Position numbers and translations under genes: made by a program. Below, one piece after another: positions 39,716 to 52,560 of a stretch of 64,000 nt of DNA. Each line of letters starts with the position of its first letter. Position 1 is the stretch's first letter. This DNA is from Acanthaster planci (Eukaryota; Echinodermata; Asteroidea; Valvatida; Acanthasteridae), in the NCBI RefSeq assembly GCF_001949145.1, contig NW_019091358.1:2108432-2172431 (forward strand), given 5' to 3'. The notes under the pieces were generated by a model. That model saw only the letters and a list, made by a program, of their open reading frames with translations. It was not told the DNA's origin and ran no database searches.

Positions 39716-41586
39716 ATTTCTTAAGGGGGCACCACAAGAAAATAAGCTGCAACTGCATGGCAGCATGAGCTCAACGGAGATTATTCATAGATTTCAAGGG
39801 GGGGGGCGCACCGGAGGCAGGGGGGAAGCAGTGTCGTGGTTGTGATGATGTTGCCAACTCTGATCACAGCAACTATGGAAGTTGCCGTCTGTGGACCAAG
39901 GTTGATCGGACGAAAATTGAAAACAAAAAACTGACCAGTTGGACTGTATGAGGACTCCTTGGAGCTTAGTAATATTTCCCTGGCTACCATTCCATAATGT
40001 GAGATCCAGTGGGAGAGTGAGAGGTTATACATTAGTCGATGTACCTTCTGTTTTCCTAGGGAAAAGGGGGCGACGACCTTTCCTTGCACGGACAGTTTGA
40101 TTGATGTTCCAATGAAAAAATACCGTTCATCAATAATTTCTTCCCATCATTAAACCACTTGAGTGTAGTTGTCCAATAGGTTGCGTAGCTGTTTAATACC
40201 GCAAAATGAATACGGGGCAGAATGGGTAAGACCATGATGCTGGTTTGAAGGCGTGTAAAACCAAGTTACATAATGTAGACAAAACAAAATGCAAAATCTA
40301 TTTCCGTTAAAAAATAGCAATACATTACCTTGGAGCGGCCTTCATTACAGAAGGGAATTAGTTCACGATTAAATTACAACGATGTTCTTTATTTAATTCC
40401 TGACAGGAAAAAAATTAGGTCCAAGTTCTTCGCTGGAAGTGGCATAAGAAAGTTGCAATATAACGAGAAAATCATGAGTGTTTTTTAAACTCTCATTGAC
40501 TCTAACAATTATGAAACTAGAGAGTTTCATATTAATAACCTAAAGTGCTTGCCCTCTTAAATTTTCGGCACTGATTTGGCAATGTGCCGTACAAGGTCAA
40601 ACTACATGACACACTTGACTCACTTTTGACGGGTTAAACTATAGGGGGGAGTCTGAAATGCAAATAATACTTTTCATCCTGCTACTCGAAACGTTCATTA
40701 GCTGTATCAAGTATATTTCAAATGTAAGTAATTTACGGACAACAAACAGATAGAAACCCTTTCTAATTAATAAGCTGATCTAGAAACGGTATCAATAACA
40801 CAGTGCACTTTAATTTTGAGACGCCATGCGGTTTTTTGTCGAGACCCTCGAGATTTAGACTTCTTTCAAGAAGCAGATTACAACTCCGTTTTCGATTCCT
40901 TATTGCAGTTTTACAGGCCAGCGACGGATCACAATCTTCAATGCTGTGTAATGAATGTTGGAGATGGAAATAGCTGATCTCGCTACTGACTGATGTAACG
41001 CACTGCGGTCATCGTCCCTAGACGATGCACTATTGGAAAGTTGAAAAAGCCAGACTAGTGGTAATATTCCTGTAGATTTCTCCTCAATTGCCATTTGTAA
41101 CCAGCGTAATTCTAGACGTTCGTGCTTTGTTTACGTCAATATATTGGCCGAAAGATAGTGGGTTTGTATGAGCTGTATAACTCTTGCTTAAATGACTGAT
41201 AATCACTAAATATTTACCTCATTGTACACAGGAGTGGAAAGTTGTCTCGTTGAAAAAGAAAAGCCCCTCACAGACACAGCACGATAATCAAAACTTCAAA
41301 ATTGGCTACTGTGCAACATCAAATAGTTAGAAAGTAATAATACAACACTTGATGTTGCAAATGCTAACACTCAACCAAATTTCGACATAATGACGTTAAT
41401 TAAAAAGAAATGAAATAAAGAATTAAAATATACTCCCTTGGTAATGAATTTCAACAATCTGTGCATAATCAATTAAGAATATTAAAGCTTAATGCTGTCG
41501 AAATCCCGTCTCCTTATGGAATTGGCCGTGGTCCGTCTCTGCAACAAGAGGTTTCTAAAGGAACAAGTCGATTCTAATATCCGTTT

Positions 41587-41913
41587 ATGCGAGCTATCTG
41601 CAATTCGGGAGATAACCTAAATATAGGAGACATATGTCCCAAATCTTCATTTTGCCCACACTTAGAAGGTAGGGTCTGCAAGGAGTTGGTGTGCTCTCCC
41701 GAATGGCTTCCTCCAAGCAAAGCTTTCAAGGACAATCCCGTAAAATCCCTTCCTGCCAACTGTTTCGAAAACAGCACACCCGGGAATCGGTGCATGGACT
41801 GTCAGGGTACAGTAGCCTGTTGTGTCCCTATTAAATCAGATAAGTTGACATTTTCCGTATCTCCTTTCGCTTCATTTTTATTTCATTGCGTGGGTATGGA
41901 TGTGCAGTCGTAG
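41587..41913 (+). other. Cysteine-rich open frame, possible exon or chance
   Basis: A 108-codon frame begins at 41587 and has ten cysteines in its first 81 residues, ending with a CMDC...ACC pattern. An in-frame stop lies only 12 bases upstream (41575-41577), and no convincing acceptor or donor brackets it. An 73-codon frame overlaps it on the other strand. No family recognised; reported because the cysteine density is unusual. Confidence 0.15.
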
Positions 41914-44900
41914 CATACATAGTATGGACCTCTGCATAAAAGAAGTCCACATAATGCAGGAGGGATGGCGTTGTGTGGACTCGCACACGTCATCACAATG
42001 TCTTGCCCTCACTGAAAAACAGTTTCAGAGACGTTTTGGGGTCAAGGTTATCCGTGGCAAAATGAAGAGGAACAATCCAGGAAATCATCATCAAAAACTC
42101 AGCTCGAAGGAGTTTTCCTAATTGGAGAAAAAGGAGCATTTTCCTTAACTTTCCTTAACCACAGGAAAACAAAGGGATGTCCACACTTTGTCTGTAAAAT
42201 ATGTGGGGGGATGTGTGTAATGTGTAATCTGTGATACCTCACAATTTCCCTTTGAAGATTACAAGCCACGGAGGACACCTTTGTCTTTTTCCCATATGGC
42301 GTCTAGTGTTTTAGCTCAAAACAATAATGGATGCGGTCATGTTTCTAGCGTGGATTCGGGCTTTGAGGGTGTGAGCAGTGTGTAAAAAGATACTGTGAGC
42401 CAGGGTTTCAGAAATGCTAAGTTAAAAAAAAATCTGAGGCTCCCATGTTATACCGTCACTATTTCTTTTAAAGGCTCATTCCGCGGGATATTTTATGCAA
42501 ACCTCTGAAAGTATAGTCGTCTGTAATTGAACCTTCTTTTTAATGTTTGTTTAATTTTAATCAACTAGTATTTTCCCTTTTTTGCTGTATGCTAACGCGT
42601 ATCACACTTATTACCAAACAACGAGTCCTTTTGGATAGAAAATTCGACGTTAAAGTTGTTTAATTACGTGCACAAAATTGCTTGATTTCGGGATTTTTGT
42701 TGTCGTATTTCACCTTTTCTTCATTGTTGTGTCACTAAGTACATTAAGGCAGTGAGCGACCTTTTTTTTTTTGAAAAGTTTTTCCTGCAATTTGAAAAGA
42801 TTATTCAGCTTTACAACGTTCTTTAAAAATGGCATCAGAGTGACGGCGCCGTGAGTTGCATGGAAAAACAAAGACAATTTAACACTTGTTACACTTTCAT
42901 ACAAGGTTCAATACCAAAATCCAGATTTCGAATAATTTTCAAAAACTGAAGGGGAAAAGATGTGTCCAACATGTGGCTCTAAAATATACTGCATGAACTC
43001 TTGTAGGTAGATATTCACCCATTAGCATACATTTGCACGAAAGAATTATCCCGCGAAGACAAGCAATACTCTACAATAGTTCAGCAAAACCTCTGGCACA
43101 GATGGAGGCCTCTAGCAAAGTTCTTTGGTCTTTACTTCCTGGTTAAACACCGAACTACTAATATAAATATCTAAATCAATTTGGCGGATCTGTGTTTCAT
43201 TAAGAACGCTGAATAAGTTCCATCAAGAAGTTGGCAAAACTACTCTAGGCAAAAACGAGAAGATTCCCCATTCGACTCCACTAAATTCAAACGTGGGCCT
43301 GAAAGAGTGTCGCGTTTCCATTTACCGAAACCATTACTTGACCGTGAAAGACTTACGGTGCGGCACTCTCTCTCTCTCGCTCTTTTTAATTTAGTCGGCT
43401 TCCTCAGTGTCTAAATAGCAGACGATGTGGCCTTTTGGAGGACAATGGAAGATGAATCACTGTGTTGAGCAGAAAGTAAATACCGATTCCGATGCTGAAA
43501 TGAACAGTCCTGCCAAAATAAGCAACACCGCGTGCCTTAGTCGAAGACGATGTGCACATATAATTCTGACATGCACCACAAGGGACCTTCCCGTGTATTT
43601 GATAAATGCATTTTCTGTTCCAAAAGTATAGAAACATTGTGTAATTGATCAGTGTAAAGGCAAGGGAAAATGGGAATTGAATAATTCAGGACTACTTATT
43701 GTAAACCGAAAATTGTTTAGCCAAAAACTTCTGAAGAAATATATCAGAAAAAACGACCAACGTTAAGAAAGACATATTGCGTATACGTATGACATGTATA
43801 CGTATTTTCATAAAATATTAAAATTTTGAGCAAGGGTGACCTTCATTATGAGTGCCGAGAGGCTCGATGTAAACTTAGGTGGATAAGCAACAATTAAACT
43901 TTGCTCCAGTTTAACATAATGCAGCACACGCCTGTTTAGTTCACTGACAGTTTGGTATTCCACATCTAAAGAGTTATATCAATCATACAGCTCTGTGATA
44001 TGCCCAAAGATTAAGCGGGTCCGAGGTTATTCGGGAAACCAACACGAGCGCACATAGTCTACCCTATCAGTAAGGACATACTCTGACTCATCGTGTGTTT
44101 CGTTTATTAAGAATGACCTTGTCTTTCTGAAATAATGATCTTGTTCATTACCATGGTCATGCGTGTGGGAAGATGAATTTTAGAGTAGGTTTTTCTTTGG
44201 TATAAAGGTAATTAGAACAATATAGTTTTAACTTAAGCAGATTTTCCTCCCAAGAAGTTCAAAGTGCAATCTTAAAACTGTTTTAAATGCACCTACCCTT
44301 ATACACGTGTACTGGAGTTTGTTTTCAGACATACTGGCGTAACGTAACGGTAAATCCGTACAACCTAAAGACGCATCATGCTCATTTGAATTTGTAAAAA
44401 TGTTCAGAAGTGAGGTACATGTGTAGTAGGGTATTTGTGAAAGGCAAGATTGATTTTATCCAGTTGTCACGTTTGTTTTTCAGGTCTTATAAAAAATCTG
44501 AACTGTTAAGGTCGTCTTTCAATTGTCTTACTCCCCTCGTCTATTAACAGTGTAAGCAAAGTTTGGAGATGACTTTATTCTTCGTTGCCACAGCAACTTA
44601 ATCAATAATGAAAGCACTTTCAGCGGCTTTTGCGATGCACACACAATTTCCCGCCAATATGTTTGTCATGTTTATTCTGTGTCTGGTGATAATGGTTGAA
44701 AACCGTACGGACCCAACAAAAACAGTATTCATTGTCTGTCTGCCACTGAAATCCTAATTCCTGCACCATTTTTTTTAGTTGCTTAAAATAATCTGTGAAA
44801 TCGTTGGGTCCTCTATCTGTGACCTAACCTTTCACTGAGACAAGACTAAACTGAGTTGGCACCTGCAGCAAGTGTCAGGAGAGTGCAGGAACCCCTCAAG

Positions 44901-45064
44901 TCATAGCGAAATATAGCAAAATATGAATAAAATGTGTTGCTTTTACTTGCATCTTGTACCCATTTGATATATTGATAACAAGCCAAACCCTTGTAAAGGT
45001 TACAGTTCGTGTTCATTACACTGGTCAAACGAACCATGATAAACAAGACAGTGTTGCTCTCAAC

Positions 45065-45160
45065 GGTTGTAGTTTTGTTTTGTATTGTTTTTTATTTTAC
45101 TTTTTTTTGTTTTGTTTCGTTTTTGGTTTTTTTGTTTTTGGGTTTTTTTTTGGGGGGGGG
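45065..45160 (+). repeat. T/G low-complexity tract ending in T9G9
   Basis: Almost only T and G for about 95 bases, closing with T9 (45143-45151) then G9 (45152-45160). It gives a phenylalanine-rich false open frame on the + strand. No coding meaning. Confidence 0.85.
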
Positions 45161-45419
45161 TTTAAAATTCAAACTCAAGCATACACGAACGGACAAATTT
45201 GGGTATTTTTTACTTTAACCTAGATCACGAGGCAGGAGAGGGGTAAAATTGTCACCATTTTCATGAACCACACATACAAATTTCAAAACTGGTTTCGATA
45301 TAATCGCCAGAAAAGTCTTTCCTAGTTTCAAACGGCAAAACATACTAAATCAAAACCAGTTTATGCAACAGGAAGCTCTGAAATGATTCTTTGAGTTGTA
45401 AACTTTTCCGTTAACCAAG

Positions 45420-45461
45420 TAATTAGAATGAACACAGTGGTTAATTAGCCGAACTCAATTA
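45420..45461. promoter_or_regulatory. Cluster of three homeodomain-type ATTA sites
   Basis: TAATTAG at 45420-45426, TTAATTAG at 45441-45448 and CAATTAAT at about 45455-45462 lie within some 40 bases. Closely spaced TAATTA sites are typical binding cores for homeodomain proteins. Whether this is functional cannot be told from AT-rich sequence alone. Confidence 0.25.
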
Positions 45462-46899
45462 ATAAAGATACAAGTCAGTCTGTGAAAATCAAAATCCACG
45501 TTTTCCTACATTCTGGCCCTTCTGTTCAAGGTATATTTTCCAAAAGGAAGGGGCACGCATATTTTATGCACTCGCAGCTGTGAAGGTGAAACACAGATGT
45601 GTGCCTCTTCGTTATGCAGTTATCAAGATTTTTACCCCTAAAAACATTAAAATAATTTTAACAAGATGTTTTGCTTGTGGAAGCGTGAAAACTTTTCATT
45701 TTGGATGTTTTAAAACAAAATGAGGAAAATATAAATTAAAAAATGCCATTTTTGACATTTCCGCCTCTCAGTGAAAACGCAAATGCATATTTTCCCCGTA
45801 ACTAAAAAACAATTATTTTCTACCGAATCCAAAGTTGTATTACCTTCCTCTGTATTTTCTTCTTCTTCTTCTTTTTAATTGGATGCTTCATATATTTTGG
45901 TTTGTTGTAGGAGCAAGATTGTACCGAAAAACGAACAATTTAAACCTGTGAAAAATGTGCTAAATTTGAAAGCTACTGATCGTCTGCTTTCCTGCATACA
46001 GCTCATTAGTACTTCTGCCCAATTACTGAGTGGAATGTTGGGCAAATCAAGAACATGTTGCAATCCGGCGTGTATTGTCAACTATTACGACAATCTTATT
46101 CTCTTTATAATTTGAATAAATTTATTTGTCTAAACTCGAATAGGCCTATGCAACTTAATAAAGCCTTTTATTTGAGTCACTGATATAGGCCAATTTATTA
46201 AAATATGCAGTATAATACGTAGTGAATATATGACAAACAGATTATAATAATTTGTACAATTACTGACTCTAATAATATTGATACAGATCCTCATGTAACG
46301 AGAACCTCAGGTTTGAAATCATAAACGCCTTCTTTAGAAAGTAGGCTCAATAATTTGACCACAATTCTAATCGATATTCTTATACATGCACTTCATCCTC
46401 AACATCCCTAATTCCTCCAGTTTAAATGATCTTCTCACACAATAATGAGAAAGGTTCAGGCGTCATATACTTTATACAGGAGGTACAAGGCTCATAAGAT
46501 ACCATTCACAATCTGCACAGTCTGATCTGTAAAGGAAAGGAAGGTTAGCTTTGCCGCAACGAGTACTGAAATGCTCACGATGGTTACGATGGAATACTGA
46601 AGGCGGGTGCATGGCTACAACTCATCAACCCGATGGCAGTCTATTTATTATTTGAATTACGTAGTTACAAATTTGTGACTTTGCATTCAGAGTCAACCAC
46701 TTTCTGTCAATAAATAACAACCCCCATGTTGAAATTTAGCCCAATTCACTCACAGCCGAACCAACAGAGTCATGCATGTTTTTGTTGCTATTTTGTGCCT
46801 TTGAAACTAAGGCTCAAAAGATAACACAACATTTCCACTCAAAATCCAGGAGTAAATGAAAAAGAGAAATAAGCACTTTTCTACCTGATGTGTTTTCAA

Positions 46900-47541
46900 T
46901 TATAAATGAACCTTTTTATCATTAAAAAGGATAAAAAGGCTTGCAACAACTATGTATTCCTCAGATCTAGGCTGTAGTCTGTGGGAACAAATCCAACGTT
47001 TACCCTTACATGTACAAAAATTCATTACCGGCTGTCTGATACTGCAAAAACTGCAATATACCGAAATTTTACCCAGGGCAGAGCAGTCTTGACTACCACT
47101 TTGCTGTAACCATGTTGCCACGGAAAATCGATTCTGCTTCCAATAGCAACGGTCACAAAGGCACATTTGGCTCTCGTGATGCCGTGAGAACACGTATGCC
47201 TACTCCATCATCATGATCATCGACGACTCAACCAAGCGGAACGCGCAATGTTCGCACGCTCGAATAGTCTCTGGATGCGTCTGCTCTGTACTCATTCTGT
47301 ACTCACGTGGAGACTGGCACGGCTTTTGGTAACTGAGGCAACTCTGGCAGTGTAACATTTTTCTCGGATATTCTCTTGAGGGAGATTTAGCTGTAATATG
47401 ACAATTATATTTGCAACTATTTGAGGCAGACAGATAAATGAACTTGATTTTTTTCTGTAAACACCGCAGACAAGAACTCTTGTGTGTAAACATTACATTA
47501 TCATATATGCCTGAACAATGATCTCCATTTATTTCACCCAC
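46900..47541 (-). other. Cysteine-rich open frame with one in-frame stop (possible coding relic)
   Basis: On the - strand, one frame runs from ATG at 47541 to 46900 with a single interruption, a TAG at 47200-47202. The translation carries 19 cysteines in about 212 codons, roughly three times the number expected from composition, with five CxxC pairs (CLRC, CQSC, CEHC, CDRC, CSFC). This resembles zinc-binding or disulfide-rich sequence, but I recognise no family. The open length alone is near chance, and no splice signals were identified, so it is a candidate only. Alternatives: relic of a transposon zinc-finger tail, or chance. Confidence 0.2.
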
Positions 47542-48961
47542 AATGCCTGTGGTCTACTTAGCCAGACCTATGTGTTTTCAGGTTGGTTTGGACGGTAGCT
47601 CGATGCGACGGAAATTGGTTGGACAATCGACAGATTCACATTCAATGATTTTAAATCTAGTAATAAATCTCCATCTCCACTCTTTACTCTTAATTAATCT
47701 CATTGCATGGGGATACATAGTACCTACCAATAATTCCTTTTCTGAAAAAAAATGCATTTTACAAATTTGTCGGAAGAACGGAAAATTGAAAACAATTCCG
47801 CTCGTGGTAAGATTGATTACAGGCCAGGAAATCGCCTGACCAATCGTAGTTGCTGCTTCGGAAATAGAATATGCATCTCAGTCAGTGGTTGGTAAGATGA
47901 CAAAAAAAAGACAGATCTCCACGATCAAAAAAATCGGTATCGATAGTATTATAGCAAACCACTCAGCGAACACAGAGAAATCAGCTTCATTGTTGAAAAA
48001 ACGTACTTAAAGAAGGTATTTATTTAGTTTTTAATTTACATTTAGGACAGGAACAGCATTAAGTGTTGGTTTTTCTTTGTAGCAAAATTTGAATTTTAGA
48101 CGAATTTTTTATTTTTTAATTTTTTTTTGACGAGTATATGCATTTAAGCCTTGAACACACATCACTAAACTTTCCCCTAGTGTGCGGTGTAAGTCATTTC
48201 TAACAAACCACATGCTGTATTACTACAAACTTCAAATGTGATATTATAAGTAGGTGTATTAATTCCATTCATTTTATTCACTTTGCAACTATTTAGGTCG
48301 TCTTTGGAGGAGCATGAAAAAATGTAACGCTTAATTTAGTTGCTGTATACTTAAATAAAAGAACATCCTGAAAGATGTTATTAATTTAGTTCAAATTTTA
48401 TTTCAAACGTCCCTTGTAATGTTCTAACTATTGTAGTACATTTCCAGCGCATAATAAATCCCTTTGAATCATTAAGGCATCGGATTACAAGTCCCCTTGG
48501 ACAGTTAGTAACTCAGTGTTTGCATATAAGAGATTTTTTGTTCATATACTACCAGTCACATCGAGGCAAGTTGCTTTTTTATCTACTCAACTTACCGACA
48601 TGCCTCATGCAGAACATTTACTTTACTAATGAAATACATATCTGGCCAGTTTGAAAAGGGGAATATCGAATTTCTCCCCAAACAGTCTTATCTATGACTT
48701 CGCGTGAGGTATAATTATAAATTCTACTGATACAAGAGTTAAACAAGTTTGGCTTCATAACGACAGCTATTACTGTACTAAAACTAAATACCACGCGATC
48801 ATCATACATATGCCCCATGTTGTCTGATTTCATTTCCTGTTCAGGGTTCAATTTCGAAAACATTGACCAGGTTACAGTGACTACACAAAATAATTCCATA
48901 AAGTGGTGCTAAATTTAAATCGGCTCACTTCGTTCTATATTGTATTTGTCATGGCCAGAAA

Positions 48962-48973
48962 CCCCCCCCCCCC
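48962..48973 (+). repeat. C12 homopolymer
   Basis: Longest C run in the window, directly beside the perfect foldback at 48980-49045. Confidence 0.95.
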
Positions 48974-48979
48974 AATTAT

Positions 48980-49045
48980 TGTACATTTGGGAACCGAAGA
49001 TCTAACCACTGATTAGTGGTTAGATCTTCGGTTCCCAAATGTACA
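48980..49045. repeat. Perfect 31-bp foldback hairpin with 4-nt loop
   Basis: Bases 48980-49010 (beginning TGTACATTTGGGAACC) are exactly reverse-complemented at 49015-49045, separated only by GATT. There is no mismatch in 31 pairs, so the structure is recent or an artefact. It starts 7 bases after a C12 run (48962-48973). A 4-nt loop and perfect pairing are unlike a microRNA precursor, and no target duplication or transposon terminus is obvious. Best reading: a short inverted duplication made by template switching, or a cloning/assembly fold-back at a hard-to-sequence homopolymer. Confidence 0.95.
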
Positions 49046-52000
49046 TACACTTTAACATAGTCAATTGATGAATGGTCAGTCAATGGTACAGCTGTCTCTG
49101 ATAGTGCAGTTGTCATGCTGATTGGACTTCTGCTTCATTGGAATTTTGCAGTCATACCTTCGGGAAATTCCTGAGATGAATTGTGAAAACGAGCAGTACA
49201 ACTGCCTTTTACCAGACTAATAAATGATGCAACAGGCTTCACTGACAATGCTAGAAAACATCTGTAATTACCGATTCCAACGCGCGGCGTCCCTTTGTCG
49301 TCGGAAGCCAACTACCTTTGTCCTCGCGACATTCAAACGGAATAGTCGTTGCCAAAGGTTTTCTATTGAAAAGCTTCGCATCCTCAGAATTTTAATGGCA
49401 AGGTACAAGGTTCGTCTGTCTTATAGCCTTTAATGGATATTGGTCTGGTGGGCGGGTTGCCGGGCATTCTCTGCTGTCTTATCTCGGTTGATTAAAGGTT
49501 AAACTATATGGTTGATTTTTTGTTATTAATCTTCAGGATTAAGTATCTGTGAGACCTGTGCCTGAGCATTTGGGAATGGCCAGCCAGACATGAATTAGTC
49601 CCCCCCCCACAACGCGACTCCCTCTTCGTGGCTTCCGAGTTGGTTCAGAGATGCTCCCGTTTGATTCGGCAAGGGCAATTTGATATTATTTCATTCATCA
49701 TACGAATGCAAAAACAGAAATAAATAACACGGAAATGGGCAAAATAGAAACTAGAAATGCCTGTATTATTTTACAGTGTTTGACCAATAACCAATTCATC
49801 TCAAACCATATTACAGTTACTTTATTGAACTAGGGGGACATCATCAAATAAATCATACCACAACTTAGAATGAGTATTTGTAATATTATCAGATATTTTA
49901 TAAAGAAAGTGGTGAAATAATAAGGGAATAAATATGGTGCTTGGCCAGTCTTAAATGGACTTGGCGTGCGCTTGGCGAGGCGCGTGCACGCAAACTTTTG
50001 ACCAATCAGAATCGATTAAACTGTATGATATCCAGCCGCGAATAATTTTCGCAGCAGGCATTATCACTTCTCAGCGGGTATAAGTCAAGTTGCACGTTGT
50101 TGAATAGGGAGACTTTCTGAGGTATTAATGAATTCCATTTATTTGCTTAGTTAGTTGAATATAAACCAGCAACTAATAAGAGTCCCGGATAGGTCTAATA
50201 AGAGTTTTGCTTAGGGCCAACAAATGGTTACGTCCAACAAACGTATTCCCTATGTAAACACATCTCGAGCACAGCACCAGTATGGTCGCATGTTGCCAAC
50301 ATATATTTGCCATATTGAGCCTTAATACAACATTTGAAAAAATGGCCAAATTGACGAAGTCCATTTTTGAAAAAGGTGGCTTTGATTATATGACAGTTAT
50401 CCTCCAAATTTCACGAGAGAGCCCAATTATTCAAACTTTGCTATCTTAAATAGGCTTAAAGTAACATGGGCCTGCAAAATTCGATTTCTTTCCAAGAAAC
50501 AAAGCCCCAATCCTCCCTATTTGGGTAGTGTTCGGCATGCTAGAAAGGGAGTCAAGGAAGCACTTTTCTTGAAAGCAGTCCCCGTCGTTCCTTTAATCTT
50601 TTGAGTTATTTTGTATCGAATTAGTTTCGTTTATGAAAGAACTACAAATTTGGCTGGCCAAAAATGCATGGAAAGACTTTTTAACACAGTAAGTGCACTA
50701 TGTGATTCCGTTCAAATGGCATAAGTGGATTAGGCACCTCGACAGATTGAGTTTGATCGTACCCGACTGGGCACTTTACAAAAGATTCGTACCATTATCA
50801 TTAGGCTTTGAGCGTATTAACTAAAAATCCATTTACTATTAAATTAATATGAGGAATAAGCGGAAGAGGATATTGCTGCACGAGTCCCTTGGCTTAATAT
50901 TTTACCGCCATGTAAAAGGTTTTATGGTTGCCATAATATTCAAAATAATTTGCCTTTGTCGTGAATACTTGACTAATAGACTAAGAGAAAGCCATTAAAT
51001 GGCGCTGCATACATCTGTTTGAGGTGTAAGCAAAAACAAAAAGAGGTTTCATTGCAGCTGTATGTTAAGTGAAGCTCTTGCGTGTTACCACAGTGCAAAG
51101 AGCACACCGTTATAACGTGTCTTGATTTGTTTCTCACTTCAAGTAATTAGGGTAACAAACAGCCTTATTGATGAGTCTGATAATACGATCTTTATTTTTT
51201 CCACATTCTGGAAGTGTATTCATCACTGTTTTACAGCTATTTTTATCTGAATTAAGAACCCGATGCGAGGCCCACGCTTCTGCTGCGTAAAATTGAAATA
51301 ATTTGTCATTTACTGTCTGTGGAAGGCTTAATTATAAACGTTGAACCGAGCAATACAACTGCTACTGCACGGACAGATGAATCCACAATTGAGAAGTCAT
51401 GTACATGTATTAGGGAATTAGTTTGGGGGAAAAAACAAAAAGAGGTACACCCAGCTGGAGACCTTACGATTCCAAGAGTTTATAAATTTGCTTGTACATG
51501 CGAATACACGCAAATCGTCTATGGTTATAAAGCAGGCCACTTTGTTGTTGTACCATAGCCTATTAGCCCTAAAAGAAAAGGGCTTTTTCAAATTGTCTCA
51601 AAATGCGGGGACAGACTATGATATCATAAGAACTCAGCTGTCCCATACTCGATTTGTAAAAATGTTTGATTCCATTTAAACACATTCATTTGAGCACGTA
51701 ATGTAAAGTTTCTTCTATTTTCAAGTCATTGGAAGGTAACACCTGTCAATGGAAAGATTTATTGGCTGGCTTGTCTTGGAAAAACGGGAGAAACATGAAA
51801 ACGGAGTTCGATTTTCACAAAAGTGATGTGATTGCAGAGCTCTACTAAAGAAAGGAGGAAAGAAAAATATCCAAAAGGCAAATATGGATTGCCGCGATAT
51901 TTAAGAATATGTCAGGTGACGGCTGATTCCTACCCCATAGGGCCTCCAATATCAAAATTGTTGAACAATCCACCCTGGACCCCACAGTAGTTCCAACTTC

Positions 52001-52200
52001 TCTAACGTTGCTCCCAGCCATAGCAGGTTTTTCTTGGGCTTAGGTCATACGACATGCAGTCACTTTGTGTTTGATCAGTTAGTGACTTAATACTGGTCCA
52101 ATTGGCGCTTCATTCATCTAGAGGACCACTCAACCTGCTGCCTCGTTTTTGACTGCCGCACTCTGGAACCATCCATATGTATTACATGTCCTCAACCACA
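49046..52200. other. Gene-free AT-rich DNA
   Basis: No supportable gene. A C9 run lies at 49600-49608. Short open frames such as 51319-51558 have no recognisable domain. Confidence 0.5.
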
Positions 52201-52560
52201 GCCTAGTTTCAACAAGTCCCAGTAATACAATTTTCAGCGTCAGCAGGAACGACCACCGTCCTCTGCCTAATGCAATTATGAGGCATCGGTTGCTAGGCCG
52301 AATTTCTCGCGATACGAAGCGCAGCATGAATTTTCGCCCTGAAATTAATTTTCGTGGGCTTGGATTACCGTGCCGGATTACGATCGTGCGGATCGATAAC
52401 GCAGCTCTTCCCTTTTCACCAACAGTGTCGGGGGATTTTGAAGAGCGACATTTCTTGTGTCACGTTACCACGTCGTACGGCACTTGTTTGCACTGCATTT
52501 CTTTCGATGGCAAGAAGGGTTTATTTGCTCGGAGTGTCGCGGGGACTTTTTGATTTTCGT
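52201..52560. promoter_or_regulatory. CpG-rich island about 1 kb upstream of the GPCR exon
   Basis: I count 29 CpG dinucleotides in 360 bases, above the roughly 20 expected from base composition, in a window that is otherwise CpG-poor to average. A 134-codon open frame overlaps it, but its translation shows no recognisable domain; its length is explained by the low stop-codon density of GC-rich DNA. Candidate transcription start region or non-coding first exon of the receptor gene. Alternative: a fragment of a GC-rich mobile element. Confidence 0.3.

Larger units (their letters stand above)
38651..48960. other. Gene-free AT-rich DNA with scattered repeats
   Basis: No confident gene. Seen: the triplet-rich tract (39440-39715), a G9 run at 39798-39806, an 11-bp inverted repeat at 41312-41322/41349-41359, a cysteine-rich open frame at 41587-41913, a T/G-rich tract ending in T9G9 (45065-45160), a TAATTA cluster at 45420-45461, a (CTT)n patch near 45860, a 10-bp hairpin at 46911-46939, and the cysteine-rich - strand frame at 46900-47541. 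Confidence 0.5.

Noticed and set aside
44709-44811. GGACCCAAC / GTTGGGTCC 9-bp inverted repeat
   Set aside because: No flanking duplication or inward similarity; a 9-bp pair within 100 bases is expected occasionally by chance.
46911-46939. 10-bp hairpin CCTTTTTATC/GATAAAAAGG as a terminator
   Set aside because: This is eukaryotic intergenic DNA without an adjacent gene; the AT-rich stem is likely chance.
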